Shown here: positions 1 to 10,504 of the stretch, piece by piece
Position numbering within the stretch: the stretch's first letter is position 1
Layout of the letters: every line of letters begins with the position of its first letter
Origin: Candidatus Sulfotelmatobacter sp.
GTDB taxonomy: Bacteria > Acidobacteriota > Terriglobia > Terriglobales > Acidobacteriaceae
DNA: 34,911 bases
NCBI GenBank assembly: GCA_030038125.1
Contig: JASHPL010000248.1
Coordinates: 1 to 34,911 of the forward strand
Reading direction: 5' to 3'
Program-made: the position numbers and the translations under genes
Notes under the pieces: generated by a model
Told to the model about the DNA's origin: nothing
The model's database searches: none
Seen by the model: the letters and a program-made list of their open reading frames with translations, nothing else

Positions 1-11
1 TTTCCGCAGCT

Positions 12-1424
12 GTGACTGCCTCTGATATCGATCCGCAGCCGGTGAATTCCACGCAACTCGTGGCTTGGCTCGTAGGAGGAGTCTCCTCCAACCGCCTGGC
101 TCAACTGGTTAAACAACGTGGCCTTGCGGCGCGTCCGACGCAAAATGAGCTCCGCGAGATTAAGACAGCCGGAGGGGAAAAACAGCTGATTGACGTGCTC
201 AACTCGGAAAATGCAAAGTCTGCTGCGATTGGCCCTCCAATTCCGGAAAAGCTGTTGGAAGCTGCCGCTGAGACTCGCCAGCAGCAGTTTCATGCTGCCG
301 AACTCCATCTGCGGGAGGCTGTGAGCGTCGACTCAAAGAATTCTGCCTTGCACTTTGCCTTGGGTGCAACCCTTCGCCGCGAAGAGCAATGGGATGACGC
401 TCTCGACGAGCTCACGCACGCAACCCAACTCATGCCCGATCTGCCGGAGAACCACAACGCTCTGGCCTACATCTTTTATCATTTTGATGATGGTGAATAC
501 GCCATCGACGAGGCCCGAACCGCCCTCAGCCTCGATCCCGACAACGCCGAGGGATACCAATATCTAGGCTTAGGACTCTATTCTAATGGCCTGTATTCGG
601 CCGCGGCTCATGCCTATGCCGAATCGATCGCGCGCGATCGCGACAACGCTGACACCTACTATGACATGGGGATTGCTCTCCATGCTGACGGCAATCTTCC
701 CGCCGCTTTGGCGGCCTATCGGCAGGCGATTCGCTTGCGTCCGGATTTCTGGGAGGCGCACGCGAATCTGGGGCTGGTTCTGCATGAACGCGGTGATCTT
801 GACGATGCTATTGCCGAGTATCTCGACGCGAAGCGGATCGCGCCAGAGGAAGCTTCCGTCCGCAACAATCTCGGTAACACCTATTGCGACACCGGCAACT
901 TCGATGCTGCGATCAGCGAAATGCAGGAACTCTACCGCGATCATCCCGATTGGGAACGCGGGCACGGATGCCTGGCCAGCGCTTACATGGCAAAGAAGAA
1001 TTACGATGCAGCCGTTCAGCAGTTGCAAATAGCTCTGGAAGAGAATCCCACCGGCGCCGCCGAGCACCGTATTCTGGGCCAGGCCTTGTTGCTCGACAAT
1101 AAGCCGGAAGAGGCATTGCACGAGTTGCGCCTTGCTCTTTCCCTCAATCCGGATTCCGATGTTGCCCACCACTTGCTCGGAACGGCACTTTTTCAGCAGC
1201 AACAACCGCAAGCGGCGGAGAAAGAATTCCGTGAAGCCCTACGCTTGAATCCTTCCGCGGACAATCATTATTCCCTTGCGGCCTGTCTGATGAGCATCGA
1301 TCGTTACGATGAGGCGCTGGCGGAGTTGGAAATCGCCTCCCGGCTCGATCCCGAACAAAAGCTGTATCGCGCCCGCCGCGAAGAGCTGCTCAAACGGATG
1401 AAGGAATCCGTCAAAGGTCAGTAA
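12..1424 (+). CDS. Tetratricopeptide-repeat (TPR) protein
   Basis: 470-aa ORF with many TPR-like units (e.g. AEGYQYLGLGLYSNGLYSAAAHAYAESIARDRDNADTYYDMGIALHADGNLPAALAAYRQAIRLRPD). Confidence 0.9.
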   Translation: MTASDIDPQPVNSTQLVAWLVGGVSSNRLAQLVKQRGLAARPTQNELREIKTAGGEKQLIDVLNSENAKSAAIGPPIPEKLLEAAAETRQQQFHAAELHLREAVSVDSKNSALHFALGATLRREEQWDDALDELTHATQLMPDLPENHNALAYIFYHFDDGEYAIDEARTALSLDPDNAEGYQYLGLGLYSNGLYSAAAHAYAESIARDRDNADTYYDMGIALHADGNLPAALAAYRQAIRLRPDFWEAHANLGLVLHERGDLDDAIAEYLDAKRIAPEEASVRNNLGNTYCDTGNFDAAISEMQELYRDHPDWERGHGCLASAYMAKKNYDAAVQQLQIALEENPTGAAEHRILGQALLLDNKPEEALHELRLALSLNPDSDVAHHLLGTALFQQQQPQAAEKEFREALRLNPSADNHYSLAACLMSIDRYDEALAELEIASRLDPEQKLYRARREELLKRMKESVKGQ

Positions 1425-1437
1425 AACCATCCCCAAC

Positions 1438-1466
1438 GTACATCCGGCCAGTGCCGGCCTGTGTAC
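1438..1466. terminator. Hairpin just downstream of the TPR gene (possible terminator)
   Basis: GTACA/TGTAC outer and CCGGC-CAGT-GCCGG inner pairing; no clear U-tract. Confidence 0.35.
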
Positions 1467-1510
1467 TACCGTGCATAGGAAATCGTAAAGTCCCTGCTTA
1501 CACTGAATTT

Positions 1511-1612
1511 GTCCGGCCTCGAATTTAAGTCGCTGCAGCCAAAGCCGCGCGACTTCTTTAGTGGCTTCTTAATTTCCGGACGGCGAAAAGGCCGCCCCTT
1601 TCAAGGCCGGAC
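1511..1612 (+). ncRNA. Candidate structured leader RNA (multibranch) upstream of zinc-ribbon gene
   Basis: GTCCGGCCTCGAA (1511-1523) pairs with TTCAAGGCCGGAC (1600-1612), 12/13 bp; internal AAGTCGC(1527-1533)/GCGACTT(1549-1555) and CGGC(1581-1584)/GCCG(1591-1594) hairpins. Confidence 0.4.
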
Positions 1613-1655
1613 TCGATGAAAGTTTTCCGAGGCAGTTCGCCAAGGGCAGGCAAAG

Positions 1656-2309
1656 ATGGCAGTCACCGGAGTCCAACCGAAAAAGTCCGCAAGCGCCAAT
1701 CCCACAGTTCACGCGAATGTTGCGCTAGCGCCGCGAAGCAATCAACCAACCGCATCTCCTTTGCAATCGCAAACCAAGGCAGCCGGCTATGGATTGCCTT
1801 GCGCCAAGTGCCACGTCTATTACCCCGCCGATCTGGACGCATGCCCCATTTGCCATCATCGCGGGCGAGTTTCTCCCGTCGTACCAAAGCAAGCACCAAA
1901 ACGAAACGGAACATCACAAGTTTCCGCTCCCGATATCGCCGCGTTGGATCTGCAACGCGAAGAATTTCTGCGGCAATTCAAGTCTCAAGCGGTTGAGATT
2001 GATGGTGAAGATCCCACAAACGCGCACGGAACGCTGTGCGCTTTAAGCGAACATCACGATGGCGAGGAAGCCAGCGCCGACATCTGCCGCGTGTGTTACG
2101 AGCGCCTCGAGGAACGCATAGATGTTTACGAAGCAGCTCTGCGCATCGAACTGAAAGAAGCAGCGCGCATTATCTACGACGCCGTCTGGGCGAATCCGTC
2201 CGACCCTGCCAAGACGTACGAAAACGCGGCGGCCGCGCTGCTGGCCGAGCTTCGCAAGCGAGCCGGCATGCGCTCCGTGCTCGGCCAGTTTGAAACGCTC
2301 TCCGATTAG
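1656..2309 (+). CDS. Zinc-ribbon-containing hypothetical protein
   Basis: 217-aa ORF; CAKCHVYYPADLDACPICHH and CRVC motifs. Confidence 0.75.
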   Translation: MAVTGVQPKKSASANPTVHANVALAPRSNQPTASPLQSQTKAAGYGLPCAKCHVYYPADLDACPICHHRGRVSPVVPKQAPKRNGTSQVSAPDIAALDLQREEFLRQFKSQAVEIDGEDPTNAHGTLCALSEHHDGEEASADICRVCYERLEERIDVYEAALRIELKEAARIIYDAVWANPSDPAKTYENAAAALLAELRKRAGMRSVLGQFETLSD

Positions 2310-2344
2310 CTTCGCGGAATGCGGCTCTGCCGGAACTGCAATCG

Positions 2345-2767
2345 CTACCCGAGCTTCGCGTCCATCGTAATCTTCGCGTTCAGCACCTTCGAGACTGGAC
2401 ATCCCTTTTCGGCGGCTTCGGCATACTTCTGAAAAGTCGCGGCATCGGCGCCCGGAACTTTGCCGACCACATCAATGTGGCTGGCGGTAATGGTCCAGCC
2501 AGAGTCCAGCTTTTCCAGTGAAAGGGTCACGTTGGTAGAAATGCTCTCCGGGGCAAGATTCGCTCCACCCAGCTGCGCCGAAAGCGCCATGGAAAAGCAG
2601 GCGGCATGCGCGGCGGCAATGAGTTCCTCGGGATTCGTCCCAGGCGCATTCTCAAATCTGGTGGTGAAGGAATACTGCGTATTGTTGAGCACACCTCCGG
2701 GCGCCGAAATCGTGCCTTTGCCGTCTTTCAGTCCACCCTTCCAAACCGCACTGGCCTTACGTTGCAT
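2345..2767 (-). CDS. OsmC/Ohr family peroxiredoxin
   Basis: 140 aa; AAHAACFSMALS and GCPVSKVLNAKI redox-Cys motifs typical of OsmC. Confidence 0.9.
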   Translation of the reverse strand: MQRKASAVWKGGLKDGKGTISAPGGVLNNTQYSFTTRFENAPGTNPEELIAAAHAACFSMALSAQLGGANLAPESISTNVTLSLEKLDSGWTITASHIDVVGKVPGADAATFQKYAEAAEKGCPVSKVLNAKITMDAKLG

Positions 2768-2873
2768 GATCTTTCTCCTTGCTTATGATTTCCGGGAACG
2801 CCAACCATTGTAGACGGAACAGCGGAGATGCGTCAGAGGGCCAAGAGTCGGCCCCGGCGCCGGCAACCACTTT

Positions 2874-3050
2874 CTAATAAAAATCGGAACAGCTCAAATA
2901 GAAACCGCATTGCGGACACTGCAACTTGCAGTGATTTTCCATCAACCTTGTCGAGCAATTCGGGCAGTACTGTCCAGCCGCTGCGGGCTCGGCCTGCTCT
3001 CGAGTTTCTATTCTGGGTTTGGCAGGTTGCGGATCGTTCCCTGAGGACAT
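2874..3050 (-). CDS. Small (58 aa) zinc-ribbon protein, below the ORF-track length cutoff
   Basis: Hand translation from ATG at 3050: [58 protein letters not shown]; CxxC..C..CxxC pattern. Confidence 0.75.
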   Translation of the reverse strand: MSSGNDPQPAKPRIETREQAEPAAAGQYCPNCSTRLMENHCKLQCPQCGFYLSCSDFY

Positions 3051-3113
3051 GTCGCGATTCGTTCCAGGCGAATCCAGGTTCGCGGACGAAAATCTGTGAA
3101 ATTTGGATCCCAG

Positions 3114-3557
3114 CTATGCTGCCTGCTCGACCGCGGCCTTCGCGGTACGGTTCCAGCAATCGGCGAGAATCAGCCACGCCCCCAGGCGTCGCCATACCTT
3201 TATATAACTACCGGAGTCGGAAACCGATTTGCCATCCTCCTGCCGCAGAATGACCGTGAAGCGTCCAATCTCCATCGCCATATCGCCAGAATGTTCCACA
3301 CGCGTGGTTTCCAGACGCAGGTCGCTATATCCCGCGTCTCCCAACCGGCGCAACAAGTTCTCCACCTGCTTTTGGCCATGTGCCGTTTCCTGGAATGGGG
3401 CCATCAACACACCATCCTTGGAGAAGAGCGCGGCCGCCTGATCAAAGTTTCCGGTGTTGAACGACATGGCTAAATCTTGAGAGAGATCGCGGATTTGAGA
3501 CTCTACGCTTCGCAGTGAACGAGAATCCACCTTGGTGTTCGAATACGGCTGGTACAT
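3114..3557 (-). CDS. SnoaL-like / DUF4440-type (NTF2-fold) protein
   Basis: 147 aa; VESQIRDLSQDLAMSFNTGNFDQAAALFSKDGVLMAP ... VWRRLGAWLILADCWN. Confidence 0.7.
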   Translation of the reverse strand: MYQPYSNTKVDSRSLRSVESQIRDLSQDLAMSFNTGNFDQAAALFSKDGVLMAPFQETAHGQKQVENLLRRLGDAGYSDLRLETTRVEHSGDMAMEIGRFTVILRQEDGKSVSDSGSYIKVWRRLGAWLILADCWNRTAKAAVEQAA

Positions 3558-3700
3558 CTACTACCTCCTGGGGGGAAGGTAAATAAAATCAACATGTCGC
3601 GGTGAGCGCCACGAGAAGTTGGCTCATTCTAACTGAAAACGCCCTTTGGAAAACTGCGGAATTTTATTGCGGAGTTGAGGAAGCGAAATCGATTCGGCCT

Positions 3701-3922
3701 TTAACTTTCGCAGACGGTCGGGCGGTCAGGCGCGACCGACAAACCTCTCGTCATCAGGGGTGGTTTCGGTGATTCCACATTCGCCTCAGGCTGCTGACGT
3801 TCGGCGATTTGCTTCCTTACCCTTTCCAGCAGCACGACCAGTTTTCTGGACTCGTGCTCTCGCTCGGCCTGCTTGCACTTTTTTTCGAAATCTTCGGGAG
3901 GACGGCTCACAGGATTGGTCAT
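3701..3922 (-). CDS. Small hypothetical protein
   Basis: 73-aa ORF, charged composition; weak evidence. Confidence 0.4.
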   Translation of the reverse strand: MTNPVSRPPEDFEKKCKQAEREHESRKLVVLLERVRKQIAERQQPEANVESPKPPLMTRGLSVAPDRPTVCES

Positions 3923-4112
3923 GGGAGTTTTCCTCGGCTAAGGAAAACGTAGTCTACCCTATGCCGAGCAATCCTGCCAACCCCCTGAACACCGGAGATC
4001 AGGATCGGTTAGTTCCGGATGCTACTTTTAGACTAATCTTCGCGCCGCAATCCACTGAACCGCGAAAGTTTTTTCAGCTCATCGATCAGAAATGCGGGAT
4101 TGGCTAGAAATC

Positions 4113-4427
4113 CTAGGATGTCAGGCCGAAAGTCGCATGCGGCGCGCGGCGCTGTCCGTATCCCTGTGGCAATTTTCGCAGCATTCGAGCCGCCTGCTCG
4201 CTCGAGGCGCATTGAATTTCTTCGGCTGAAATGATGGGAACATAAACGTCTTCGAAAATTTGCCGGGGAGCGATACTGATCACTCCGTCAGAAGATTCAA
4301 CCAGATAATCACCTTTTCGTCCGGAGTGCTGCCGTCCAAGCGGATCAACAAAGCTCAGGTTGGAATTGAGTTGCTTGGCTTTCACCAAGAAGCGTGTGCG
4401 GTAAGTCTTCCATTCGATCGATTTCAT
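4113..4427 (-). CDS. Hypothetical protein with PGDY-like (GDYLV...G.I....IFEDVY) motif
   Basis: 104 aa; pattern recalls small phage/host PGDYG-type proteins. Confidence 0.5.
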   Translation of the reverse strand: MKSIEWKTYRTRFLVKAKQLNSNLSFVDPLGRQHSGRKGDYLVESSDGVISIAPRQIFEDVYVPIISAEEIQCASSEQAARMLRKLPQGYGQRRAPHATFGLTS

Positions 4428-4998
4428 GGCGCGCCCGACCCGAGTGTCTCCTGTCCCACCTGTTTGCTCGACCGTTCGCCGCGACCCGACTGCGACGGCG
4501 ACTCGTCGTTTGGTGGGAGAGCGAATCCGAATGTAAGAGCGAAAGCCCTTCAGGTCAATTCAGTATTTTTTGTGCAACTGAGGAAAACGAAGAAGCCGAT
4601 GCGAACGAGAGCGAATCATAAACGCTGATTGACCTCCGGCCGCGATGCACTGACTGATCAGGCTTTTGCTCGTTCGCTGGTTTCGGGCTAAGGGTTTCCC
4701 TGTAGAGCAGACCTGATCTTCACAGCACGTACACAGGAAATGCAGAAAGACAGCTCAGCACGTGCGACAAGGCGAATGTAAGCAAGCTTCTGCGACCTCA
4801 AAAACACTCATCCTTCCTTGTACAAGCTTCACGCCAGCGGAAGAATTTTCCATTGTGCCTTCGCAAAGGATTTGTCGAATTTCGCAATGCGCACTCGATC
4901 AACGGTTTGGAGGCACTCAGAACGGCAGCATCTTTGCACTCCCTGCGGGACAACGGAAGAAACTTCTTCCGATCCTTCTTCCAGCCCTAGGAGGCCAA

Positions 4999-5151
4999 GT
5001 GACTACCGATCCTGTTTGCGGAACGAAAGTCGACGAAAAAGAACCTGAGTTCCAGTCGCAGTATGCCGGGCAAACGTATGTGTTTTGCTCGGAGGACTGC
5101 AAAAAGGAATTTGAAGAGCGGCCCGATGAATTTGCGGAAACGGCCGCATAA
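4999..5151 (+). CDS. YHS-domain metal-binding protein (50 aa)
   Basis: GTG at 4999 preceded by AGGAGG (4989-4994); VTTDPVCGTKVDEKEPEFQSQYAGQTYVFCSEDCKKEFEERPDEFAETAA; the upstream part of the 129-aa ORF looks non-coding. Confidence 0.85.
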   Translation: MTTDPVCGTKVDEKEPEFQSQYAGQTYVFCSEDCKKEFEERPDEFAETAA

Positions 5152-5176
5152 GATCCGATCCAACCGCAAAAAGCAA

Positions 5177-5200
5177 AAGGCCCTCGAAATCGAGGGCCTT
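5177..5200 (-). terminator. Rho-independent terminator between convergent YHS and SOD genes
   Basis: Perfect 11-bp stem AAGGCCCTCGA-AA-TCGAGGGCCTT; on the minus strand followed by TTGCTTTTTG. Confidence 0.8.
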
Positions 5201-5233
5201 GCTCATTTCCGCCAGAATGTTTAGCAGAACAAG

Positions 5234-5884
5234 TTAGCGATGCGCCATGGCGGGTTCGTGCGCTTCTTTGCCCGACTTGAACGCGGCGTATCGCTTGTTG
5301 ATCTCATCCCAGTTCACGACATTCCACCAGGCCGCGAGATATTCCGGCCGCCGATTGTTGTATTTCAAATAGTAGGCGTGCTCCCACACATCGTTGCCGA
5401 AAATCGGGTACAGCCCCTGCGAGATGGGATTGTCCTGATTCGGCGTCGTCACAATCTGCACTTCGCCGTTGGCTTTTCCCGCCAGCCAAACCCAGCCGCT
5501 GCCGAATTGCTTCGCGCCGGCATCGTTGAATTTGGTTTGAAAGTCCTTGAAGCTGCCGAAAGTCTTGTGAATCACCTCGGCGATGGAGCCAGTGGGATCG
5601 CCTCCACTTTTCGGCTTCATAATCTTCCAGTACATCGTGTGATTCACGTGCCCTCCGCCGTTGTTGCGTACGGCAGCGCGAATATCTTCCGGAACAGCAT
5701 TGAGGTCGCGGATCAGATCTTCCGCGGACTTGCTGGCGAGATTGGGATGCTTCTCAATCGCGGCATTCAGGTTTTTCACGTACGCTCCATGATGCATATC
5801 GTGATGCAGTGTCATGGTTTGCTTGTCGATGGTCGGCTCCAATGCGTCGTAAGGATAGGGCAAAGGGGGTAGTTCGTGGGCCAT
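5234..5884 (-). CDS. sodB: Superoxide dismutase (Fe/Mn family)
   Basis: [46 protein letters not shown]...[31 protein letters not shown]; start moved to ATG 5884 (GGAGG upstream), longer ORF overlaps the neighbouring gene. Confidence 0.95.
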   Translation of the reverse strand: MAHELPPLPYPYDALEPTIDKQTMTLHHDMHHGAYVKNLNAAIEKHPNLASKSAEDLIRDLNAVPEDIRAAVRNNGGGHVNHTMYWKIMKPKSGGDPTGSIAEVIHKTFGSFKDFQTKFNDAGAKQFGSGWVWLAGKANGEVQIVTTPNQDNPISQGLYPIFGNDVWEHAYYLKYNNRRPEYLAAWWNVVNWDEINKRYAAFKSGKEAHEPAMAHR

Positions 5885-5969
5885 ATCATGTCCTCCAGGT
5901 TTTAAAGATGACGGGACGCGGTATTTTGATGCAGTGGCTTTTGAGAATTCGATTATATCGCACAGCGAT

Positions 5970-8486
5970 TTATTTGTGCTCCAACAGTCGAATGCGCGAG
6001 GTGAACGCCCGGCCCAGGCAAGCGGTGAACGTGGGATTGGGATGACTGGGGTCGATGACATTGTTGACCACGAATGGATCGCAGCGGCCAGTAATATTGT
6101 CCAAGCCGCCGCGCAAAGCAAGATAGTATCCGAACAGGTGAAAGCGTTTCTCCAGTTGCAGGTTGAGGCTGAAATATTCCGGAAATCGAAATTCGCCCAC
6201 CTTGCTGATGAGTTCCTGCTGGTCGTTGAATTCGCTGAAGGGAAAGCCGTTGCGGGCCTCCATAGAGTAAGCGAGTTCGGTCTGATGCAAGATCGGCAGC
6301 TTGAAAAATGGGACGTATCCCCAGGATAGAAATCGGTTCGGTGCGTCCCAGGGATACGGTCCAGGCTGCTGACCGCTCAGAATCGGATTGTCGACATTAA
6401 AGTCAAGCGCCTGATTCGATCGTGCACTCGACCGCGTATACGAGCCCATGATCGCATAATTTTCGTGGAAGTTGTGCCGCATGGTGATTTGCAGCGCGGT
6501 GTAGCGGTCGTCGCGCGCATTCTGCAGATTGAAATCGATGTTGCCGCTGGCGATTGTGTCACCCGTGTTGTAGACGAATCCGCGCGTGCCGCGCTTTTCC
6601 AGGAATTCTGCTTTCAAATACAGCGCATAGGGAAGTTTTTTCTCGAGGCCAATACTCCAATTCACAAATCGCGGCATTTCCAGCGTTCCCCTATTCACGC
6701 TAAAGCTCGTCAGGACCGGGCCAGTTGTCGTCACACATCCACTGCTGGCTTTGCAGCCTGGAACTGCTGTGAAAAAAAGATCTTGTCTTGTTCCCGCATA
6801 CGGCCGGGCAATCAGAAAAATGGGTGTCGCATCGTAGACAAGGCCAATTCCCGCTGAAATTTTCGTGGTCGCCGAGTTGTCGAGAACATACGTTCCCGCC
6901 AGTCGCGGAGAAATTTCCGCGTGGCGCACAATTTCGTCCCAGTCGAGGCGAACGCCCGGCTCGATCAGCAGGCGGTTGGTGATGCTCCAGCGGTCTTCTG
7001 CATAACCGCTCACTTCGGCGTTGTACTGGTAATGCAACGGCGCCGGTCCGAATGTGGAATATCTGGTGCACGGAAAGTTCGCGTTCGTGGAAGCGTCGAG
7101 ACACGTCTCCCCGCTCGGCAGCGGCACGGCTGCTGTAGGCGTCAGAAACGAGATTGGCTGTCGCGCGAACTGCGCGTTGTACGAAAGTCTGTCGAGATCG
7201 GATCCAAACTTGAAATCATGACGGCCACGCCATTGCTCGGATGGAAGAAACAAGTTCGCGATCGCCTGCCATCGTTCGGCACGTGTCTCATCGGTTAAGT
7301 AATAACTCCCGTTGGCAGTGGTGGGCGTGACGTAATACGGGAGCTCGCCATAGGGCGTCATGCGCAGATTGTATTGATCGAAGGCGATCCCGGTTTCCAG
7401 CAGCTGCTCGCCCTTGAAATAATGCTGGTCTTTCACGTCGGCGACATAGGCGGACTCCACGTCCTTGGGATTGGAGAGCTGCGGGCTTAGCGGCGACAGA
7501 TAATAATATTGATCGTGGAGATAGTTCACCAGAAAGCTCGTGCTCAGGATATTGCGGCTCGTAAGATTGCTCTGAATCTTGAACAGATTTCCCACACGAA
7601 AAATGTGATCGTTGTCCGCTCCCACCGGCAATGCGGTGTAAATCACGTTGTCGTATTCTCCGTCGAACGCGTTATAGAACCACATTTTGCCTTTCTCGAT
7701 CGGCCCGGAATACGTCAGCCGCGGAAGGAACTGGTCGAATCGCAATCCGTGCTTCTCCTGGACGGACGGAATAAAGTCGGTACCGATAAAATGGAAGTGA
7801 TCGTCGCCCGTATTGGTGTTGAGATTCAGCACACCGCCTGATCCTTTGCCGAATTCAGCCGGTTCGCGCGAGGGTTCGACTTGAATCGACCGGAACGCGT
7901 CCGAGCTCACCCGCACCAGCAACTGCCCGTTCGCCGGTTGCGTCACGTTAAAGCCATCGAGCAACGTGATGGTTTGATAAGTCTCCGCCCCGGCAATGTG
8001 CGGCTGGCCGCTCTGGTCCTGGATGACCCCGGGGATGTAATTCAAGACATTGCGATAGTCATTGGTGACCGGATAAACGATGTCAATCACATCGAGACCA
8101 CTGATCGTCTCCTGGGCGGCGATCTGAGCCGGATCAATTTCCGGAGGCGATTCGTGTACGTTCACCACCTCATTCACTTCCTGCTGCCGCGAGATCGCCA
8201 CCTCGACCGTTGCCCCGGGACTGATCTGCACGCTGGGCTGAACCAGCTCATAAAATCCCTGTTTCTCCACCCGCAACCGATAGGTCCCGGCGCGCATGGA
8301 AGGAAATTGGCAGCGTCCGCTGAAATCGGTCAGGCATCGAGCCACGACTCCAGAAGAAGATTCGAGGAAAACACGCGCCGAGAGAACGGCAAGTCCGTTC
8401 TCGTCCGTAACTGCGATGGTCGGAGCTGGCGCAGACTGTCCAGCGGCCGTCGCCAGAAGCGCGAGCAGGCAGAAAAGTGCACGCAT
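5970..8486 (-). CDS. TonB-dependent receptor with N-terminal carboxypeptidase-like regulatory domain
   Basis: 838 aa; signal peptide, [46 protein letters not shown], plug and beta-barrel-like C-terminus. Confidence 0.85.
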   Translation of the reverse strand: MRALFCLLALLATAAGQSAPAPTIAVTDENGLAVLSARVFLESSSGVVARCLTDFSGRCQFPSMRAGTYRLRVEKQGFYELVQPSVQISPGATVEVAISRQQEVNEVVNVHESPPEIDPAQIAAQETISGLDVIDIVYPVTNDYRNVLNYIPGVIQDQSGQPHIAGAETYQTITLLDGFNVTQPANGQLLVRVSSDAFRSIQVEPSREPAEFGKGSGGVLNLNTNTGDDHFHFIGTDFIPSVQEKHGLRFDQFLPRLTYSGPIEKGKMWFYNAFDGEYDNVIYTALPVGADNDHIFRVGNLFKIQSNLTSRNILSTSFLVNYLHDQYYYLSPLSPQLSNPKDVESAYVADVKDQHYFKGEQLLETGIAFDQYNLRMTPYGELPYYVTPTTANGSYYLTDETRAERWQAIANLFLPSEQWRGRHDFKFGSDLDRLSYNAQFARQPISFLTPTAAVPLPSGETCLDASTNANFPCTRYSTFGPAPLHYQYNAEVSGYAEDRWSITNRLLIEPGVRLDWDEIVRHAEISPRLAGTYVLDNSATTKISAGIGLVYDATPIFLIARPYAGTRQDLFFTAVPGCKASSGCVTTTGPVLTSFSVNRGTLEMPRFVNWSIGLEKKLPYALYLKAEFLEKRGTRGFVYNTGDTIASGNIDFNLQNARDDRYTALQITMRHNFHENYAIMGSYTRSSARSNQALDFNVDNPILSGQQPGPYPWDAPNRFLSWGYVPFFKLPILHQTELAYSMEARNGFPFSEFNDQQELISKVGEFRFPEYFSLNLQLEKRFHLFGYYLALRGGLDNITGRCDPFVVNNVIDPSHPNPTFTACLGRAFTSRIRLLEHK

Positions 8487-8581
8487 GCGGTGTGCGGCTA
8501 TTGTACGGTTGGATGCACGTGAATCATCAGAACGTTGGGCGATAAGTGCGCTTGCGCCCCGGCTTTAAAAGAGCGCACGTC

Positions 8582-8983
8582 TCAGGCTTTGCTTGCCAGA
8601 TATTCGCAGACGCGCCGCAGCGTGTCGCGCTGGGCATCGTTCAGCGTGAGGAATTCGAATCCGTAGCGCAACCCCTGGCGATAGCGCACGATGGCCCGCA
8701 CTTTGATGGGGTAAGTCGTGAGCGGCAGGGGAATCTCCAGGGTTACGATCTCGCCGGTCTCGAGACTGCCTGTGAGCGTGGCCCCGATGCCGTCCTGACC
8801 GAGTTCGGTCGAGCGTCCCCAGCAGGATTGGAATTCGCCGTCCTGAAACATCCGGACCTGCAGGCGGACGTCGAGCGCAAACCGCGGATAACGCCGCGTA
8901 TAAGTAACTTTAGCCGGTTGCCTCGCAACGGAACTGCTGCCTGCCGAAATGGCAACTGCCTCCGCTTTCTTCTCAGTTCCCAT
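8582..8983 (-). CDS. PilZ-domain protein
   Basis: RRYPRFALDVRLQVRMFQDGEFQSCWGRSTELGQDGIGATLTGSLETGEIVTLEIPLP...YGFEFL. Confidence 0.75.
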   Translation of the reverse strand: MGTEKKAEAVAISAGSSSVARQPAKVTYTRRYPRFALDVRLQVRMFQDGEFQSCWGRSTELGQDGIGATLTGSLETGEIVTLEIPLPLTTYPIKVRAIVRYRQGLRYGFEFLTLNDAQRDTLRRVCEYLASKA

Positions 8984-9083
8984 GCAATCTCTTAATCAGG
9001 CGCAACTTCTTGCGCTTCTGTTTGCTCTACCAACCAGCCTTCCTTTGAGTGACCGCGAAAAGCGTTCGCCTGTCAATGTGGAC

Positions 9084-9554
9084 CTAGTTGCCGTGCAAAA
9101 CATATCCCGGTTCGAGCGGCAGCTTGCCTCCTAGCTTTACGACTGTGACGCTGCTGTTGATTGCGTAAACGTCCACCACCCCGACCGCACCGGGAAGCGA
9201 CGCCACTTTATTCACCAGATCCTCGTCGGAATCCGCAATAACAATTGCGGGATGATTCGCGCGCCCATGATTGGCTGTGGCAATCAAATTCTTCACTTGG
9301 TCGGGGGAGAGTTCGTACACCTTTTCGAGAAGCATCTTCATCTCGGGTGTGGAGGGAGGACGCATGATAAAGGTTATCGGTTTGCCATCGGGCCACCGAT
9401 TCATCTCGGCTTTGCACAGCTTGACGAATTCCGGCAACGCGAGTCCGCTCACCGTGTTCGACTTATTCGAGACGATAGCCAGATCGCGCGCTGCCGACAG
9501 GGAGACGCTCGCCAACAAAAACAAAACAACCGACGCGGTTCGACGATAAAACAC
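9084..9554 (-). CDS. Secreted PBP-like (phosphate-binding-type) protein
   Basis: GTG 9554 with GGAGAG upstream gives a signal peptide VFYRRTASVVLFLLASVSLSAARDLAIVSNKSNTVSGLALPEFVKL...; longer ORF to 9695 possible. Confidence 0.6.
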   Translation of the reverse strand: MFYRRTASVVLFLLASVSLSAARDLAIVSNKSNTVSGLALPEFVKLCKAEMNRWPDGKPITFIMRPPSTPEMKMLLEKVYELSPDQVKNLIATANHGRANHPAIVIADSDEDLVNKVASLPGAVGVVDVYAINSSVTVVKLGGKLPLEPGYVLHGN

Positions 9555-9751
9555 ACTCTCTCCACTCAGCAAGAAATGGACGACAGCACGATTTTCATGC
9601 AATTCGGACCATGGCTCAACGGCCATGAAGGCCATGTACCTCTGGCGCCAACAGTTTTGCTGCGGCCAGCTGCCTGCGACCGACGGAAGTTTCACGGAAC
9701 TTGTAAGCGTTGTTTCCGTACCATCTCTTGGGATGGTCCGAGGTTCCCCTT

Positions 9752-10231
9752 ATGTTCTGCAATCGCTGCGGTACCGAACTGCAGGCTGATTTCGCTGTCT
9801 GCCCGCACTGCGGCAAGCGCATTGGAGACCCGGTTAGCGCCGTAGCCCAAACACGCCTCCGGCGCCATCTGCACATTCTCGGCACTCTCTGGATCGCGCT
9901 CGGGATACTTTTTGCCATTCCGGCCGCAGGCTTGTTTATTTTTGGTAGCAGCGCTCACATCATCCTGCATCGTCAGGAGCAATGGGCCGGACTCTTCCCG
10001 CTTCTTCTTTACCTTGCTGGAGGCACGCTGCTGATCCTAGCCGGGGGCGGCATCTGCGTTGGTCTTGGACTTATCGAGCACGCGCCCTGGGCGCGGATTG
10101 TGGCCATCATTCTCGGTGTTCTGGCTCTGTTCCACCCTCCCTTCGGCACCGCCCTCGGCATCTACACGCTCTGGGTCTTTCTAGCGGACGAGAACGGAAG
10201 CGAATACGAGTATCTGGCTCGTAGCTCCTAA
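9752..10231 (+). CDS. Zinc-ribbon membrane protein
   Basis: MFCNRCGTELQADFAVCPHCGKRIG followed by several hydrophobic segments. Confidence 0.8.
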   Translation: MFCNRCGTELQADFAVCPHCGKRIGDPVSAVAQTRLRRHLHILGTLWIALGILFAIPAAGLFIFGSSAHIILHRQEQWAGLFPLLLYLAGGTLLILAGGGICVGLGLIEHAPWARIVAIILGVLALFHPPFGTALGIYTLWVFLADENGSEYEYLARSS

Positions 10232-10465
10232 CCCCACCCGCTTCCCACAGTCATGCACAGAATTTTTGACTTTGCCACAGCTGATTAACAGCTCCGGACC
10301 GGTTTTCCGTTGCTCCGAATTCCTGCAATTGGCACACTCAGAACCCTCAACCCAAAAACTCCTGCCGCCTCTCCATCGCTCGATGTGGAAAAAGCGGCGC
10401 AAACGTAACCCAAATCCCGTACCAAGGCCGTCATTGTTGGGGATACAACCTATAGTGTTTCCCTC

Positions 10466-10494
10466 TTGACAGGCACAATAAGCAGGAGTAACTT
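10466..10494 (+). promoter_or_regulatory. Predicted sigma70-type promoter
   Basis: TTGACA (10466-10471), 17-bp spacer, TAACTT (10489-10494). Confidence 0.45.
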
Positions 10495-10504
10495 TGCAAT
10501 CCCA

